Shown: positions 50,440-62,257 of the stretch, in pieces
Numbering within the stretch: position 1 is the first letter of the stretch
Layout: every line of letters starts with the position of its first letter
NCBI RefSeq assembly: GCF_036421915.1
Contig: NZ_JAZGOM010000002.1
Source of the DNA: Georgenia_A wangjunii
GTDB lineage: Bacteria > Actinomycetota > Actinomycetes > Actinomycetales > Actinomycetaceae
Length of the DNA: 64,000 bases
Direction: 5' to 3' (one strand)
Notes under the pieces: generated by a model
Database searches by the model: none
What the model saw: only the letters and a program-made list of their open reading frames with translations
What the model was told of the DNA's origin: nothing
Position numbers and translations under genes: made by a program

Positions 50440-50485
50440 AAGGGCCGATCGTGCACACCCACCCGGCTCGCCGACCCGGCGGGGC

Positions 50486-50574
50486 GCGGGAGGCGGTGTG
50501 CCGGGTCGTGGCGGGTCTGGCGGGAGCCGCGAGGAACGAGCGGCGGATGGAAGACCCGGCACACCGCCTCCCGC
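50486..50574. repeat. Intergenic element with 22-bp perfect inverted repeat
   Basis: Arms 50486-50507 and 50553-50574 are exact reverse complements (the left arm begins GCGGGAGGCGGTGTGCCGGG). They are separated by 45 bases. Forty-seven bases of the spacer and right arm recur at 32598-32644 with two mismatches. It has no coding content and looks like a small dispersed repeat. Confidence 0.8.
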
Positions 50575-50644
50575 TCCCACTCCCTGCTCCCAGCACCGTC
50601 GCCCCAACGGTGGACGCCCGCACCGATCCCTCCCGGGGGCGGGC

Positions 50645-50650
50645 TAGGAT
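50645..50650 (+). promoter_or_regulatory. Probable -10 of the pyr operon
   Basis: TAGGAT fits TANNNT and places the transcription start near 50657. This leaves a 54-base leader containing the PyrR loop. Confidence 0.5.
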
Positions 50651-50678
50651 CGCCCACGACCCAGCACATCCTTTAAGA

Positions 50679-50703
50679 CCCGTCCTGTGAGGCGGGGAAG
50701 GAG
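50679..50703 (+). promoter_or_regulatory. PyrR RNA-binding loop and adjacent ribosome-binding site
   Basis: CCCG (50679-50682) pairs with CGGG (50693-50696) around a loop reading TCCTGTGAGG, which fits the known PyrR recognition consensus UCCNGNGAGG. The Shine-Dalgarno AAGGAG (50698-50703) follows directly, so PyrR binding would block translation rather than cause transcription attenuation. Confidence 0.7.
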
Positions 50704-50710
50704 ACGCCTT

Positions 50711-51313
50711 ATGTCCACCGGCTCTGCCATGCCCTCCGGCCCCGGCGACGTCGTCGTCCTCGGCCCCGGAGAGATCTCCCGGGCGCTGCGGCGCATCGCT
50801 CACGAGATCCTCGAACGCAACGACGCCGGTGAGGACATCGTCCTCCTCGGCATCCCCACGCGCGGCGCCCCGCTCGCCTACCGCCTGCTGACCGAGCTCG
50901 GCGACGCCGCCCGGGGCGACGACGGGCTCGCGCCCGGCAGCATCGCGGCCGGCACGCTCGACGTGACGATGTACCGCGACGACCTGCGCTCCCAGCCCAC
51001 CCGGGCGCTCATGCGCACCGAGCTGCCCGAGAGCGGGCTCGACGACAAGGTCGTCGTCCTCGTCGACGACGTCCTCTACTCGGGGCGCACGATCCGCGCG
51101 GCGCTCGACGCGATCTCCGACATCGGCCGCCCCCGCCGCGTCCAGCTCGCCGTCCTCGTCGACCGTGGGCACCGCGAGCTGCCCGTGCGTGCCGACTTCG
51201 TCGGCAAGAACCTGCCCACCTCGCGCGCCGAGCGCGTGCGGGTGCGCCTCGCCGAGACCGACGGCGTCGACGACGCCGTGACGATCACCAAGGTGAGCGA
51301 GGACGCGCGATGA
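50711..51313 (+). CDS. pyrR: Bifunctional pyr operon regulator / uracil phosphoribosyltransferase PyrR
   Basis: The 200-residue protein has the PRPP-binding motif VVVLVDDVLYSGRTIRAA and family segments LLGIPTRGAPLAYRL and LVDRGHRELPVRADFVGKN. PyrR binds UMP/UTP and pyr mRNA and thereby lowers expression when pyrimidines are abundant. An RNA loop matching its target lies in its own leader, implying autoregulation. The ATG at 50711 has AAGGAG seven bases upstream. The end overlaps pyrB by four bases. Confidence 0.96.
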   Translation: MSTGSAMPSGPGDVVVLGPGEISRALRRIAHEILERNDAGEDIVLLGIPTRGAPLAYRLLTELGDAARGDDGLAPGSIAAGTLDVTMYRDDLRSQPTRALMRTELPESGLDDKVVVLVDDVLYSGRTIRAALDAISDIGRPRRVQLAVLVDRGHRELPVRADFVGKNLPTSRAERVRVRLAETDGVDDAVTITKVSEDAR

Positions 51314-52344
51314 GGCACCTGCTCTCCGCGGCGGACCTCGACCGTGCGGGCGCCGTCGCCCTCCTTGACACCGCCGAGGAGATGGCCGCCACCCAGTCGC
51401 GCGAGATCCGCAAGCTCCCGACGCTGCGCGGGCGCACGGTCGTCAACCTCTTCTTCGAGGACTCGACCCGTACCCGGATCTCCTTCGAGGCGGCCGCCAA
51501 GCGGCTGTCAGCCGACGTCATCAACTTCGCCGCCAAGGGCTCGAGCGTCTCCAAGGGGGAGTCCCTCAAGGACACCGCCCAGACCCTCCAGGCCATGGGT
51601 GCCGACGCCGTCGTCGTCCGCCACCACGCGTCGGGCGCCCCGCACCGGCTCGCTCACTCCGGCTGGATCGACGTGCCCGTCGTCAACGCCGGGGACGGCA
51701 TGCACCAGCACCCCACCCAGGCGCTGCTCGACGCGTTCACCATGCGGCGCCGGCTCGTCGGCCGCGCCGCCGGCGCCCTGGGGACGCCGACCGGCCCGAG
51801 CGGCACCGGAGCGCCGGGTTCGCTCGGTGCGGACCTGGCGGGGCTGTGCGTCGTCATCGTCGGTGACGTCCTCCACTCGCGCGTCGCGCGCTCCAACGTC
51901 GACCTCCTGACGACGCTCGGCGCCCGCGTCGTCCTCGTCGCGCCGCCCACGCTCGTGCCGGTCGGTGTCGGCACGTGGCCCGCCGTCCTCGACTACGACC
52001 TCGACGCCGCCATCGCCGAGCACGCCCCCGACGCGATCATGATGCTGCGCGTCCAGCGTGAGCGGATGTCGAGCGCCGGCGGCGGGTTCTTCCCGTCCCC
52101 CCAGGAGTACCACCGGCGCTACGGGCTCACGTCCGCGCGCCTCGCGGCGCTGCCCGCGCACACGATCGTCATGCACCCCGGCCCGATGAACCGCGGCCTC
52201 GAGATCTCCGCGGAGGCCGCCGACAGCGAGCGGTCCACGATCGTCGAGCAGGTCGCCAACGGCGTCTCGGTCCGCATGGCCGTCCTCTACCACCTCCTCG
52301 CCGGCGGCCTGCCGGCCGGCCCGGCGCAAGGAGCCACCTCATGA
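51310..52344 (+). CDS. pyrB: Aspartate carbamoyltransferase catalytic subunit
   Basis: PyrB makes carbamoyl aspartate from carbamoyl phosphate and aspartate. The 344-residue protein has the carbamoyl-phosphate site STRTR (52-56), KGSSVSKGESLKDT, HPTQALLD (134-141) and HPGPMNRGLEI. A Gly/Pro/Ala-rich insertion (about 152-177) between the two domains makes it about 25-30 residues longer than usual. No pyrI regulatory subunit is present, as in other actinobacteria. Confidence 0.96.
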   Translation: MRHLLSAADLDRAGAVALLDTAEEMAATQSREIRKLPTLRGRTVVNLFFEDSTRTRISFEAAAKRLSADVINFAAKGSSVSKGESLKDTAQTLQAMGADAVVVRHHASGAPHRLAHSGWIDVPVVNAGDGMHQHPTQALLDAFTMRRRLVGRAAGALGTPTGPSGTGAPGSLGADLAGLCVVIVGDVLHSRVARSNVDLLTTLGARVVLVAPPTLVPVGVGTWPAVLDYDLDAAIAEHAPDAIMMLRVQRERMSSAGGGFFPSPQEYHRRYGLTSARLAALPAHTIVMHPGPMNRGLEISAEAADSERSTIVEQVANGVSVRMAVLYHLLAGGLPAGPAQGATS

Positions 52345-53672
52345 CCGACTACCTCGTCCGCGGCGCGTCCCTCCTCGGGGGTGAGCGGACCGACCTCCTC
52401 CTCTCGGAGGGTGCCATCACCGCGGTCGGCACGGACGCCACCCGGCAGGCGGGACGAGGGACGACGACTGTCGACGCCGACGGTCTCGTCGCCCTGCCCG
52501 GTCTCGTCGACCTCCACACCCACCTGCGCGAGCCCGGCCGCGAGGACGCCGAGACGGTCTTCTCCGGCACCCGCGCCGCGGCGCTCGGCGGCTTCACCGC
52601 CGTGCACGCCATGGCCAACACCTTCCCGGTGGCGGACACGGCCGGCGTCGTCGAGCAGGTCTGGCACCTCGGTCGCGAGGCCGGGTGGGCGGACGTCCAC
52701 CCGGTCGGCGCCGTCACGGTCGGCCTCGCCGGCGAGCAGCTCGCCGAGCTGGGCGCCATGGCGACCTCGCGCGCCCGCGTCCGCGTCTTCTCCGACGACG
52801 GCAAGTGCGTCGCCGACCCGGTGCTCATGCGCCGGGCGCTGGAGTACGTCAAGGCGTTCGACGGCGTCGTCGCCCAGCACGCGCAGGAGCCCCGGCTCAC
52901 CGAGGGCGCGCAGATGAACGAGGGCGTCGTCTCGGCCGAGCTCGGGCTGGCGGGGTGGCCCGCCGTCGCCGAGGAGGCGATCATCGCCCGCGACGTCCTC
53001 CTCGCCGAGCACGTCGGCTCCCGCGTCCACATCTGCCACCTGTCGACCGCCGGCTCGGTCGAGATCGTCCGCTGGGCGAAGGCTCGCGGCATCGACGTGA
53101 CCGCCGAGGTCACGCCGCACCACCTCCTCCTCACGGACGACCTCGCGCGCTCCTACGACCCGGTCTACAAGGTCAACCCGCCCCTGCGTACGGCCGAGGA
53201 CGTCGCGGCCCTGCGGGAGGCCCTCGCGGACGGCACGATCGACATCGTCGCGACCGATCACGCCCCGCACGCGACGGAGGACAAGGACTGCGAGTGGGCC
53301 CAGGCCGCCTTCGGGATGACGGGCCTCGAGACGGCCCTCTCGGTGGTCCAGGAGACGATGGTCGAGACGGGCCTGCTCACCTTCGCCGACGTCGCCCAGG
53401 TGCTCTCGGTGCGCCCGGCGCGCATCGGGCGCGTGAGCTCCCACGGGCGCCCGCTCGCCGTCGGCGAGCCCGCCCACCTCACGCTCGTCGACCCGGCCGC
53501 CCGCTACCTCGTCGACGCGGCCCAGCAGGCGACCGCGAGCCCCAACACGCCCTTCCGGGGCCGTACGCTGCCAGGACGCGTCGTGGCGACCTTCCTGCGC
53601 GGTCGCGCGCGGGTGCTCGACGGTCACGCGGTCGACGCGGCCCCGCACAGCACCACAGGAGGTCTTAGGTGA
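52341..53672 (+). CDS. pyrC: Dihydroorotase
   Basis: PyrC closes carbamoyl aspartate to dihydroorotate. The 443-residue class I amidohydrolase has DLHTHLREPG (His59, His61), THHLLLT-like TPHHLLLTDD, and DHAPHATEDK with the catalytic Asp. It overlaps pyrB (ATGA) and carA (GTGA). An AGGAGG inside its 3' end (53657-53662) serves carA. Confidence 0.95.
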   Translation: MTDYLVRGASLLGGERTDLLLSEGAITAVGTDATRQAGRGTTTVDADGLVALPGLVDLHTHLREPGREDAETVFSGTRAAALGGFTAVHAMANTFPVADTAGVVEQVWHLGREAGWADVHPVGAVTVGLAGEQLAELGAMATSRARVRVFSDDGKCVADPVLMRRALEYVKAFDGVVAQHAQEPRLTEGAQMNEGVVSAELGLAGWPAVAEEAIIARDVLLAEHVGSRVHICHLSTAGSVEIVRWAKARGIDVTAEVTPHHLLLTDDLARSYDPVYKVNPPLRTAEDVAALREALADGTIDIVATDHAPHATEDKDCEWAQAAFGMTGLETALSVVQETMVETGLLTFADVAQVLSVRPARIGRVSSHGRPLAVGEPAHLTLVDPAARYLVDAAQQATASPNTPFRGRTLPGRVVATFLRGRARVLDGHAVDAAPHSTTGGLR

Positions 53673-54936
53673 GAACCGAACGGAACGACGCCCTGCTCGT
53701 CCTCGAGGACGGTTTCGTCCTGCGCGGGCAGGCCTACGCCGCCCAGGGGCGCACCGTGGGTGAGGTCGTGTTCTCCACCGGCATGACGGGGTACCAGGAG
53801 ACGCTCACCGACCCGTCCTACCACCGCCAGATCGTCGTCATGACGGCGCCGCACATCGGTAACACCGGCGTCAACGACGAGGACCCGGAGTCGCGGCGCA
53901 TGTGGGTCGCCGGCTTCGTCGTCCGCGACGCCGCGCGTCGCGCGTCGAGCTGGCGCTCGACGCGCGAGCTCGAGGACGAGCTGACCGAGCAGGGCATCGT
54001 CGGCGTCTGCAACGTCGACACGCGCGCCCTCACGCGCCACCTGCGCGAGCGCGGGGTCATGCGGGCGGGCATCTTCTCGGGCTCCGCGCTGCCCACCGGC
54101 GGTGCGGACGCCTCCGAGGCCGCGATCGAGGTCCTCGTCGACCTCGTCAAGGAGAGCCCCGAGATGGTCGGGGCCGACCTCGCGGCCGAGGTGACGACGG
54201 CGCAGGCCTACGTCGTCGAGCCCACGGGCGAGCACGCCGGCCAGGAGCCGGTCGCGGAGGTCGTCGCCGTCGACCTCGGCATCAAGTCCCGCACGCCCGC
54301 CCAGCTCGCCGCGCGCGGGGTGCGCGTCCACGTCGTGCCCCAGCAGGTGAGCCTCGCCGAGATCCTCGCCCTGGAGCCGGACGGCGTCTTCTTCTCCAAC
54401 GGCCCCGGCGACCCCCAGGCCGCGACCCACGAGGTCGAGCTCCTGCGCGGCGTCCTCGACGAGCGCGTGCCGTTCTTCGGGATCTGCTTCGGCAACCAGC
54501 TCCTCGGCCGGGCGCTCGGCTACGGGACGTACAAGCTCGCCTACGGCCACCGCGGCGTCAACCAGCCCGTCCTCGACCGGGCCACCGGCAAGGTGGAGAT
54601 CACCGCGCACAACCACGGCTTCGCCGTCGACGCGCCGGTGGGGGAGCCGAGCGTCGCGCCGTTCGACGACGGCCGCTACGGCCGCGTCGAGGTCTCCCAC
54701 ATCGGGCTCAACGACCAGGTGGTCGAGGGCCTGCGCGCACTCGACGTCCCGGCCTTCTCGGTCCAGTACCACCCCGAGGCCGCGGCCGGCCCGCACGACG
54801 CCGAGCACCTCTTCGACCGCTTCATCGCGCTCATGCGCGAGCGCCGCGGGCCGCGCTCTGCCGCCGGTGCGCCCGCCGCCGACCCGGCCGCCCCCGCCAC
54901 CACCACGCCCGCCCCGACCCACACCGAGGACGTCTG

Positions 54937-54937
<1 letters not shown>
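53669..54937 (+). CDS. carA: Carbamoyl-phosphate synthase small (glutaminase) subunit
   Basis: CarA hydrolyses glutamine and passes ammonia to CarB. The 422-residue protein has the N-terminal VLEDGFVLRGQAYAAQGRTVGEVVFSTGMTGYQE signature. The class I amidotransferase domain has the Cys nucleophile in FGICFGNQ and the His-Glu pair in QYHPEAA. The C-terminus extends as an Ala/Pro/Thr tail of about 25 residues. The GTG overlaps the pyrC stop and has AGGAGG seven bases upstream. Confidence 0.96.
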
Positions 54938-58220
<3,283 letters not shown>

Positions 58221-58224
<4 letters not shown>

Positions 58225-59135
58225 GCGCTACGCACGACGGCGGGGCGGCGCCCGGGGACGGCGCGCGCGCGACGACGGTGGCCCCGTTCGGGCGCCGCCT
58301 CACCGCCGCCATGGCCACGCACGGGCCGCTGTGCGTCGGCGTCGACCCGCACCCGGCACTCCTCCAGCGCTGGGGCCTGGCCGACGACGTCGCCGGGCTG
58401 CGGACGTTCGGGCTGCGGGTCGTCGACGCGCTCGGCGGTCACGTCGCCGCGCTCAAGCCCCAGTCCGCGTTCTACGAGCGGCACGGCTCGGCGGGCATCG
58501 CCGTCCTCGAGGAGCTTCTCGTGGCCGCGAGGGAGGCGGGCACGCTGACCGTCCTCGACGTCAAGCGCGGCGACGTCGGCTCGACGATGCTCGGCTACGC
58601 CGACGCCTACCTCCGGGACGGCTCCCCGCTCGCCGCGGACGCCGTCACCCTCTCGCCCTACCTCGGGCTCGGCTCGCTCGCCCCGGCGATCGACGCCGCG
58701 CTCGACACCGGGCGCGGGGTCTTCGTCCTCGCGCTCACCTCCAACCCGGAGGGCGCGGGCGTCCAGCACGCCCGGGATGCCGGGGGCCGGGCGGTTGCGG
58801 GCCAGGTCGTCGACGGGGCACGTGCCCTCAACGCGGCCGAGCTCGCGACCGGCGAGCCGCTGGGCTCGGTCGGCCTCGTCGTCGGGGCGACGGTCGGTAC
58901 CGCCGCGCGCGAGCTCGGGATCGACCTCGCGGCGACCGGCGGGGCGCTCCTCGCCCCGGGTGTCGGCGCCCAGGGCGCGGGCCCGCGGGAGCTGGCCGAG
59001 GTCTTCGGCGGTGCCGAGCGGGCGGTCCTCGCCAGCACGTCGCGCGCGGTCCTGGCCGCCGGGCCGGACGGGGCGTCACTGCGGGGGGCGGCCCGCGCCG
59101 CCGCCGCCGAGGTCACGGCCGCGCTCGGTCTCTGA
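58221..59135 (+). CDS. pyrF: Orotidine 5'-phosphate decarboxylase (long, type 2)
   Basis: PyrF decarboxylates OMP to UMP, the last step of the pathway. The 304-residue protein is of the long actinobacterial type, with the catalytic segment LTVLDVKRGDVGSTMLGYA (Lys115, flanked by Asp113 and Asp118) and LCVGVDPHP at the N-terminus. It overlaps carB (GTGA). pyrD is not in the cluster. Confidence 0.95.
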
Positions 59136-59212
59136 CGCGATGCCGCGAGCACCGCGCACCGTGTACCGGGTTCACCCGCGCCGGCGTGCTCAAAGCGGCC
59201 CCGGGACCGGTG

Positions 59213-59244
59213 CCCCGCTGCTACGGTCCGGCGGAGCAGCGGGG
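59213..59244 (+). terminator. Probable terminator hairpin after pyrF
   Basis: Perfect arms CCCCGCTGCT (59213-59222) and AGCAGCGGGG (59235-59244) enclose a 12-base loop, 78 bases past the pyrF stop. Confidence 0.6.
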
Positions 59245-59381
59245 ACGCCGCCTCTGGCAGACGTCGTGAGCCGTGGGCGCGCCGTGTGGGTTACGTCTCC
59301 TCCCGGGCGTGTCGGTGCCTTCCCACCGGCGCGCCGGGCAGGAACCGCCGTGCGGGCATGGGGAGTTCGACCACAGCCGAT

Positions 59382-59410
59382 TGCCGCGGCACCCACCGCC
59401 TCGATACCTT
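59382..59410 (+). promoter_or_regulatory. Promoter of mihF
   Basis: TTGCCG (59382-59387) and TACCTT (59405-59410) are 17 bases apart, a good fit to -35/-10 spacing. The leader would be about 34 bases, with GAGG at 59439-59442 before the GTG at 59451. Confidence 0.5.
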
Positions 59411-59450
59411 GCGTTAGCCGATCGTCCCCCTCCGACCCGAGGTGATCCCT

Positions 59451-59762
59451 GTGCCCGTCCCACCGTTGACCCCCGAGCAGCGCAGCGCCGCGCTCGCGAA
59501 GGCTGCAGCCGCGCGGACCGCGCGTGCGGAGGTGAAGAACCGGCTCAAGTACTCCCAGGTCGCGCTCTCGGAGGTCCTCGAGGCCGCCACCGAGGACGAC
59601 GCGCTCGCCAAGCTCAAGGTGAGCGCGCTGCTGGAGTCCCTGCCGGGGGTCGGCAAGGTCAAGGCTCGGGCGATCATGGCCGACATCGGCATCTCCGAGG
59701 CGCGCCGGGTACGTGGCCTCGGCCCCCACCAGGCGGCTGCACTCGTCGAGCGGTTCGGCTGA
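59451..59762 (+). CDS. mihF: Mycobacterial-type integration host factor (mIHF)
   Basis: The 103-residue basic nucleoid protein is found only in actinobacteria. It begins VPVPPLTPEQRSAALAKAA and has the long helix RTARAEVKNRLKYSQ and the helix-hairpin-helix-like ESLPGVGKVKARAIMADIGI that contacts DNA. It bends DNA and supports nucleoid organisation and phage integration. The GTG at 59451 matches the family start; GTG at 59442 would add three residues and overlap the ribosome-binding site. It is followed closely by gmk, the usual order. Confidence 0.94.
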   Translation: MPVPPLTPEQRSAALAKAAAARTARAEVKNRLKYSQVALSEVLEAATEDDALAKLKVSALLESLPGVGKVKARAIMADIGISEARRVRGLGPHQAAALVERFG

Positions 59763-59767
59763 GGGCG

Positions 59768-60346
59768 TTGATCGACTCACCAGCGAAGGCCTCACGGCTC
59801 ACCGTGCTCGCCGGCCCCACCGCCGTCGGCAAGGGAACCGTCTCGACCGACCTGCGGCGCCGCTACCCGGGGATCTGGCTCTCCGTCTCGGCGACCACCC
59901 GAGCGCCCCGCCCGGGCGAGGTCGACGGCGTCCACTACCACTTCATCACGACCGAGGAGTTCGACCGGCTCGTCGAGACGGGCCAGATGCTCGAGTCCGC
60001 CGTCGTCCACGGCCTCAACCGCTACGGCACGCCGCGCGCACCCGTCGAGGAGCGCCTGGCCAAGGGCCTCCCGGCCGTCCTCGAGATCGACCTCCAGGGC
60101 GCGCGGCAGGTGCGCGAGGCCATGCCCAACGCGCGCTTCGTCTTCCTCGCCCCGCCGTCGTGGGAGGAGCTCGAGCGCCGGCTCGTCGGGCGCGGCACCG
60201 AGGGGCCCGAGGAGCGGGCCCGCCGGCTCGAGACGGCCCGCAAAGAGCTGGGGGCCGCCTCGGAGTTCGACCACATCATCGTCAACGACGTCGTGACGCG
60301 CGCCACGGACGAGCTGGTCTCGGTCATGGGACTGCCGACGGAGTAG
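59768..60346 (+). CDS. gmk: Guanylate kinase
   Basis: Gmk phosphorylates GMP to GDP. The 192-residue protein has the P-loop GPTAVGKGT (16-24), SATTRAPRPGEVDGVHYHF, the GMP-binding LESAVVHGLNRYGTP and VLEIDLQGARQV. The TTG at 59768 is the only start that leaves the N-terminus intact, but its ribosome-binding site (GAGGG, two or three bases away) is poor. Translation may be coupled to mihF, whose stop is five bases upstream. Confidence 0.93.
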   Translation: MIDSPAKASRLTVLAGPTAVGKGTVSTDLRRRYPGIWLSVSATTRAPRPGEVDGVHYHFITTEEFDRLVETGQMLESAVVHGLNRYGTPRAPVEERLAKGLPAVLEIDLQGARQVREAMPNARFVFLAPPSWEELERRLVGRGTEGPEERARRLETARKELGAASEFDHIIVNDVVTRATDELVSVMGLPTE

Positions 60347-60419
60347 ACTGGACGTTCGTGCGTCGCGCGTGCCACCGCCGCCGATGCGAACCCATAGCCA
60401 ACAGGAGAAGGTCGCCGCC

Positions 60420-60683
60420 ATGTCCGGAACCGTCGCCCAGCCCGAGGGCATCACCGACCCGCCGATCGACGAGCTGCTCGAGGCGGCTGACTCGAAGTAC
60501 GCGCTCGTCATCTACGCCTCCAAGCGCGCCCGTCAGATCAACGCCTACAACTCCCAGCTGCAGGAGGGCCTGCTCGAGTTCGTCGGCCCGCTCGTCCCGC
60601 ACGCCCAGGACGACAAGCCCCTCTCGATCGCGCTCCGCGAGATCAACGAGGGCCTCCTCACGGTCGAGAAGTCCCAGGTCTGA
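60420..60683 (+). CDS. rpoZ: DNA-directed RNA polymerase omega subunit
   Basis: The 87-residue protein helps assemble RNA polymerase around beta-prime. It has the family core DPPIDELLEAADSKYALVIYASKRARQINAYNSQL and ends KPLSIALREINEGLLTVE. AGGAGAAGG lies upstream of the ATG at 60420; the longer open-frame start has no ribosome-binding site. The gmk-rpoZ-coaBC order is standard. Confidence 0.95.
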   Translation: MSGTVAQPEGITDPPIDELLEAADSKYALVIYASKRARQINAYNSQLQEGLLEFVGPLVPHAQDDKPLSIALREINEGLLTVEKSQV

Positions 60684-60693
60684 CCCACCACGC

Positions 60694-62070
60694 ATGACCA
60701 CGACGCACCGCATCGTCCTCGGGGTGAGCGGCGGCATCGCCGCCTACAAGGCGGTGCTGCTGCTGCGGCTCCTGCGTGAGGCCGGCCACCGGGTGCGCGT
60801 CGTGCCCACGGAGGCGGCGCTCGAGTTCGTCGGCCGCGCCACGTGGGAGGCACTCTCCGGGGAACCGGTCCGCACGGGCGTCTTCGACGACGCCGAGGGG
60901 GTCGACCACGTCGCGCTCGGGCGCAGCGCCGACCTCGTCGTCGTCGCCCCGGCGACGGCGGACCTGCTCGCCCGCGCCGCCGCCGGGCGCGCCGACGACC
61001 TGCTCACCGCCACCCTCCTCACCGCGACGTGCCCGGTGCTGCTCGTCCCGGCGATGCACACGGAGATGTGGCAGCACCCCGCCACGGTCGCGAACGTCGC
61101 CACGCTCCGGGACCGCGGCACCCACGTCCTCGACCCGGACTCCGGCCGCCTCACGGGATCCGACACCGGCCCCGGCAGGCTCCCGGAGCCCGACCGCATC
61201 GCCGACGTCGCGCTCCGGCTCGTCCGCGCGGCCGGAGCGGGGGAGCCGGACGCGCTGACCGTCCGGGCCCCCGGCACGGCAGGGGCCGCCGGCGCCGCCG
61301 ACGCAGCGCCTCGCGCGACCGCCGACGCAGCGCCTCGCGGCGCCGGCACCACTACAGCCCCGCCCTCGGTGCCGCCGCCGTCCGACCTCGCCGGGCGCCG
61401 CGTCGTCGTCTCCGCCGGCGGCACGCGCGAGCCCCTCGACCCGGTCCGCTTCCTCGGGAACCGGTCGTCCGGCCGGCAGGGCGCCGAGCTCGCCGCCGAG
61501 GCGGCCCGCCGGGGCGCCTCCGTCGTCCTCCTTGCGGCGAGCGTCGACGACGCCGCGCGACGCACCGCCGAGGTCGCGGGTGCGACCGTCGCGGACGTCG
61601 AGACGACCGCCGAGCTGCGTGACGCCGTCCGGCGCCACGCCGCACAGGCTGACGTCGTCGTCATGGCCGCCGCCGTCGCCGACTTCCGCCCGGCCACCGC
61701 CGCGGAGAGCAAGATCAAGAAGGACGGCTCGGGGCGGCTGCGGCTCGAGCTCGTCGAGACCCCGGACATCCTCGCCGAGCTCGCCGCCGACCGGCCGCGC
61801 GCCGGGCTCGTCGTCGTCGGCTTCGGTGCCGAGACCGGGACCGCCGCGGAGGTCCTCGACCTCGGACGGGCGAAGGCCAGGCGCAAGGGCGCCGACCTGC
61901 TCGCCGTCAACGCCGTCGGCGAGGGCCGCGGATTCGGCGACGTCGTCAACGAGATCACGGTCCTCGACGCCGGCGGCGAGGTCGTGGGGCGCGGCGCGGG
62001 CACCAAGGCCGAGGTAGCCGCGGCGCTGTGGGACCTCGTCGTCCCGCAGCTCCCCGCGCCTCCGGACTGA
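60694..62070 (+). CDS. coaBC: Bifunctional phosphopantothenoylcysteine decarboxylase/phosphopantothenate-cysteine ligase
   Basis: CoaBC performs two steps of coenzyme A synthesis. The 458-residue protein has an N-terminal CoaC flavodomain (IVLGVSGGIAAYKA; active-site His in DHVALGRSADLVVVAPATADLLA; PAMHTEMWQHP, the actinobacterial variant of PAMNxxM). An Ala/Thr/Pro-rich linker (about 190-225) follows. The CoaB domain has VVSAGGTREPLDPVRFLGNRSSG, ESKIKKDG and FGAETG. The linker is longer than in E. coli. Confidence 0.95.
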   Translation: MTTTHRIVLGVSGGIAAYKAVLLLRLLREAGHRVRVVPTEAALEFVGRATWEALSGEPVRTGVFDDAEGVDHVALGRSADLVVVAPATADLLARAAAGRADDLLTATLLTATCPVLLVPAMHTEMWQHPATVANVATLRDRGTHVLDPDSGRLTGSDTGPGRLPEPDRIADVALRLVRAAGAGEPDALTVRAPGTAGAAGAADAAPRATADAAPRGAGTTTAPPSVPPPSDLAGRRVVVSAGGTREPLDPVRFLGNRSSGRQGAELAAEAARRGASVVLLAASVDDAARRTAEVAGATVADVETTAELRDAVRRHAAQADVVVMAAAVADFRPATAAESKIKKDGSGRLRLELVETPDILAELAADRPRAGLVVVGFGAETGTAAEVLDLGRAKARRKGADLLAVNAVGEGRGFGDVVNEITVLDAGGEVVGRGAGTKAEVAAALWDLVVPQLPAPPD

Positions 62071-62245
62071 CACCAGGCGTCCGCGCAAGCGACGCGCCGA
62101 CGCCCAGCGCCTGACGCACGACGCACGACGCCGCCCAGCGTCTGACGCCCGGAGCCCGGCGCGTCCACGCCGTGGGCAGAGCCGCCGTGATCGTCCACAC
62201 GCTGGTCGGCGGCACCCGCGGCGAGGGCGCCGCGGCCGCTACCCG

Positions 62246-62257
62246 TACGATCATCCG
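62246..62257 (+). promoter_or_regulatory. Leaderless-type -10 of metK
   Basis: TACGAT at 62246-62251 is followed by six bases and the GTG at 62258. The 187-base gap after coaBC also contains a direct repeat (62101-62117 and 62132-62148, one mismatch). I see no SAM riboswitch. Confidence 0.5.

Larger units (their letters stand above)
50410..50710. other. 301-base divergent regulatory region between the M15 gene and pyrR
   Basis: The region has no gene. From left to right it holds a hairpin over the M15 gene's ribosome-binding site (50416-50439), a 22-bp inverted-repeat element (50486-50574), a -10 for pyrR (TAGGAT, 50645-50650) and a PyrR-type RNA loop (50679-50696) next to the pyrR ribosome-binding site. 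Confidence 0.8.
59136..59450 (+). other. 315-base intergenic region between pyrF and mihF
   Basis: No gene is seen. It contains a hairpin (59213-59244) that can end the pyr transcript and a promoter for mihF (59382-59410). The rest shows no recognisable structure. Confidence 0.6.

Noticed and set aside
50698..50710. Small AAGG/CCTT hairpin around the pyrR ribosome-binding site
   Set aside because: It has only four base pairs with a five-base loop, too weak to claim as regulatory beside the clear PyrR loop.
62071..62257. Possible SAM riboswitch upstream of metK
   Set aside because: No SAM-riboswitch core motifs were recognised, and the promoter spacing predicts a leaderless metK mRNA.
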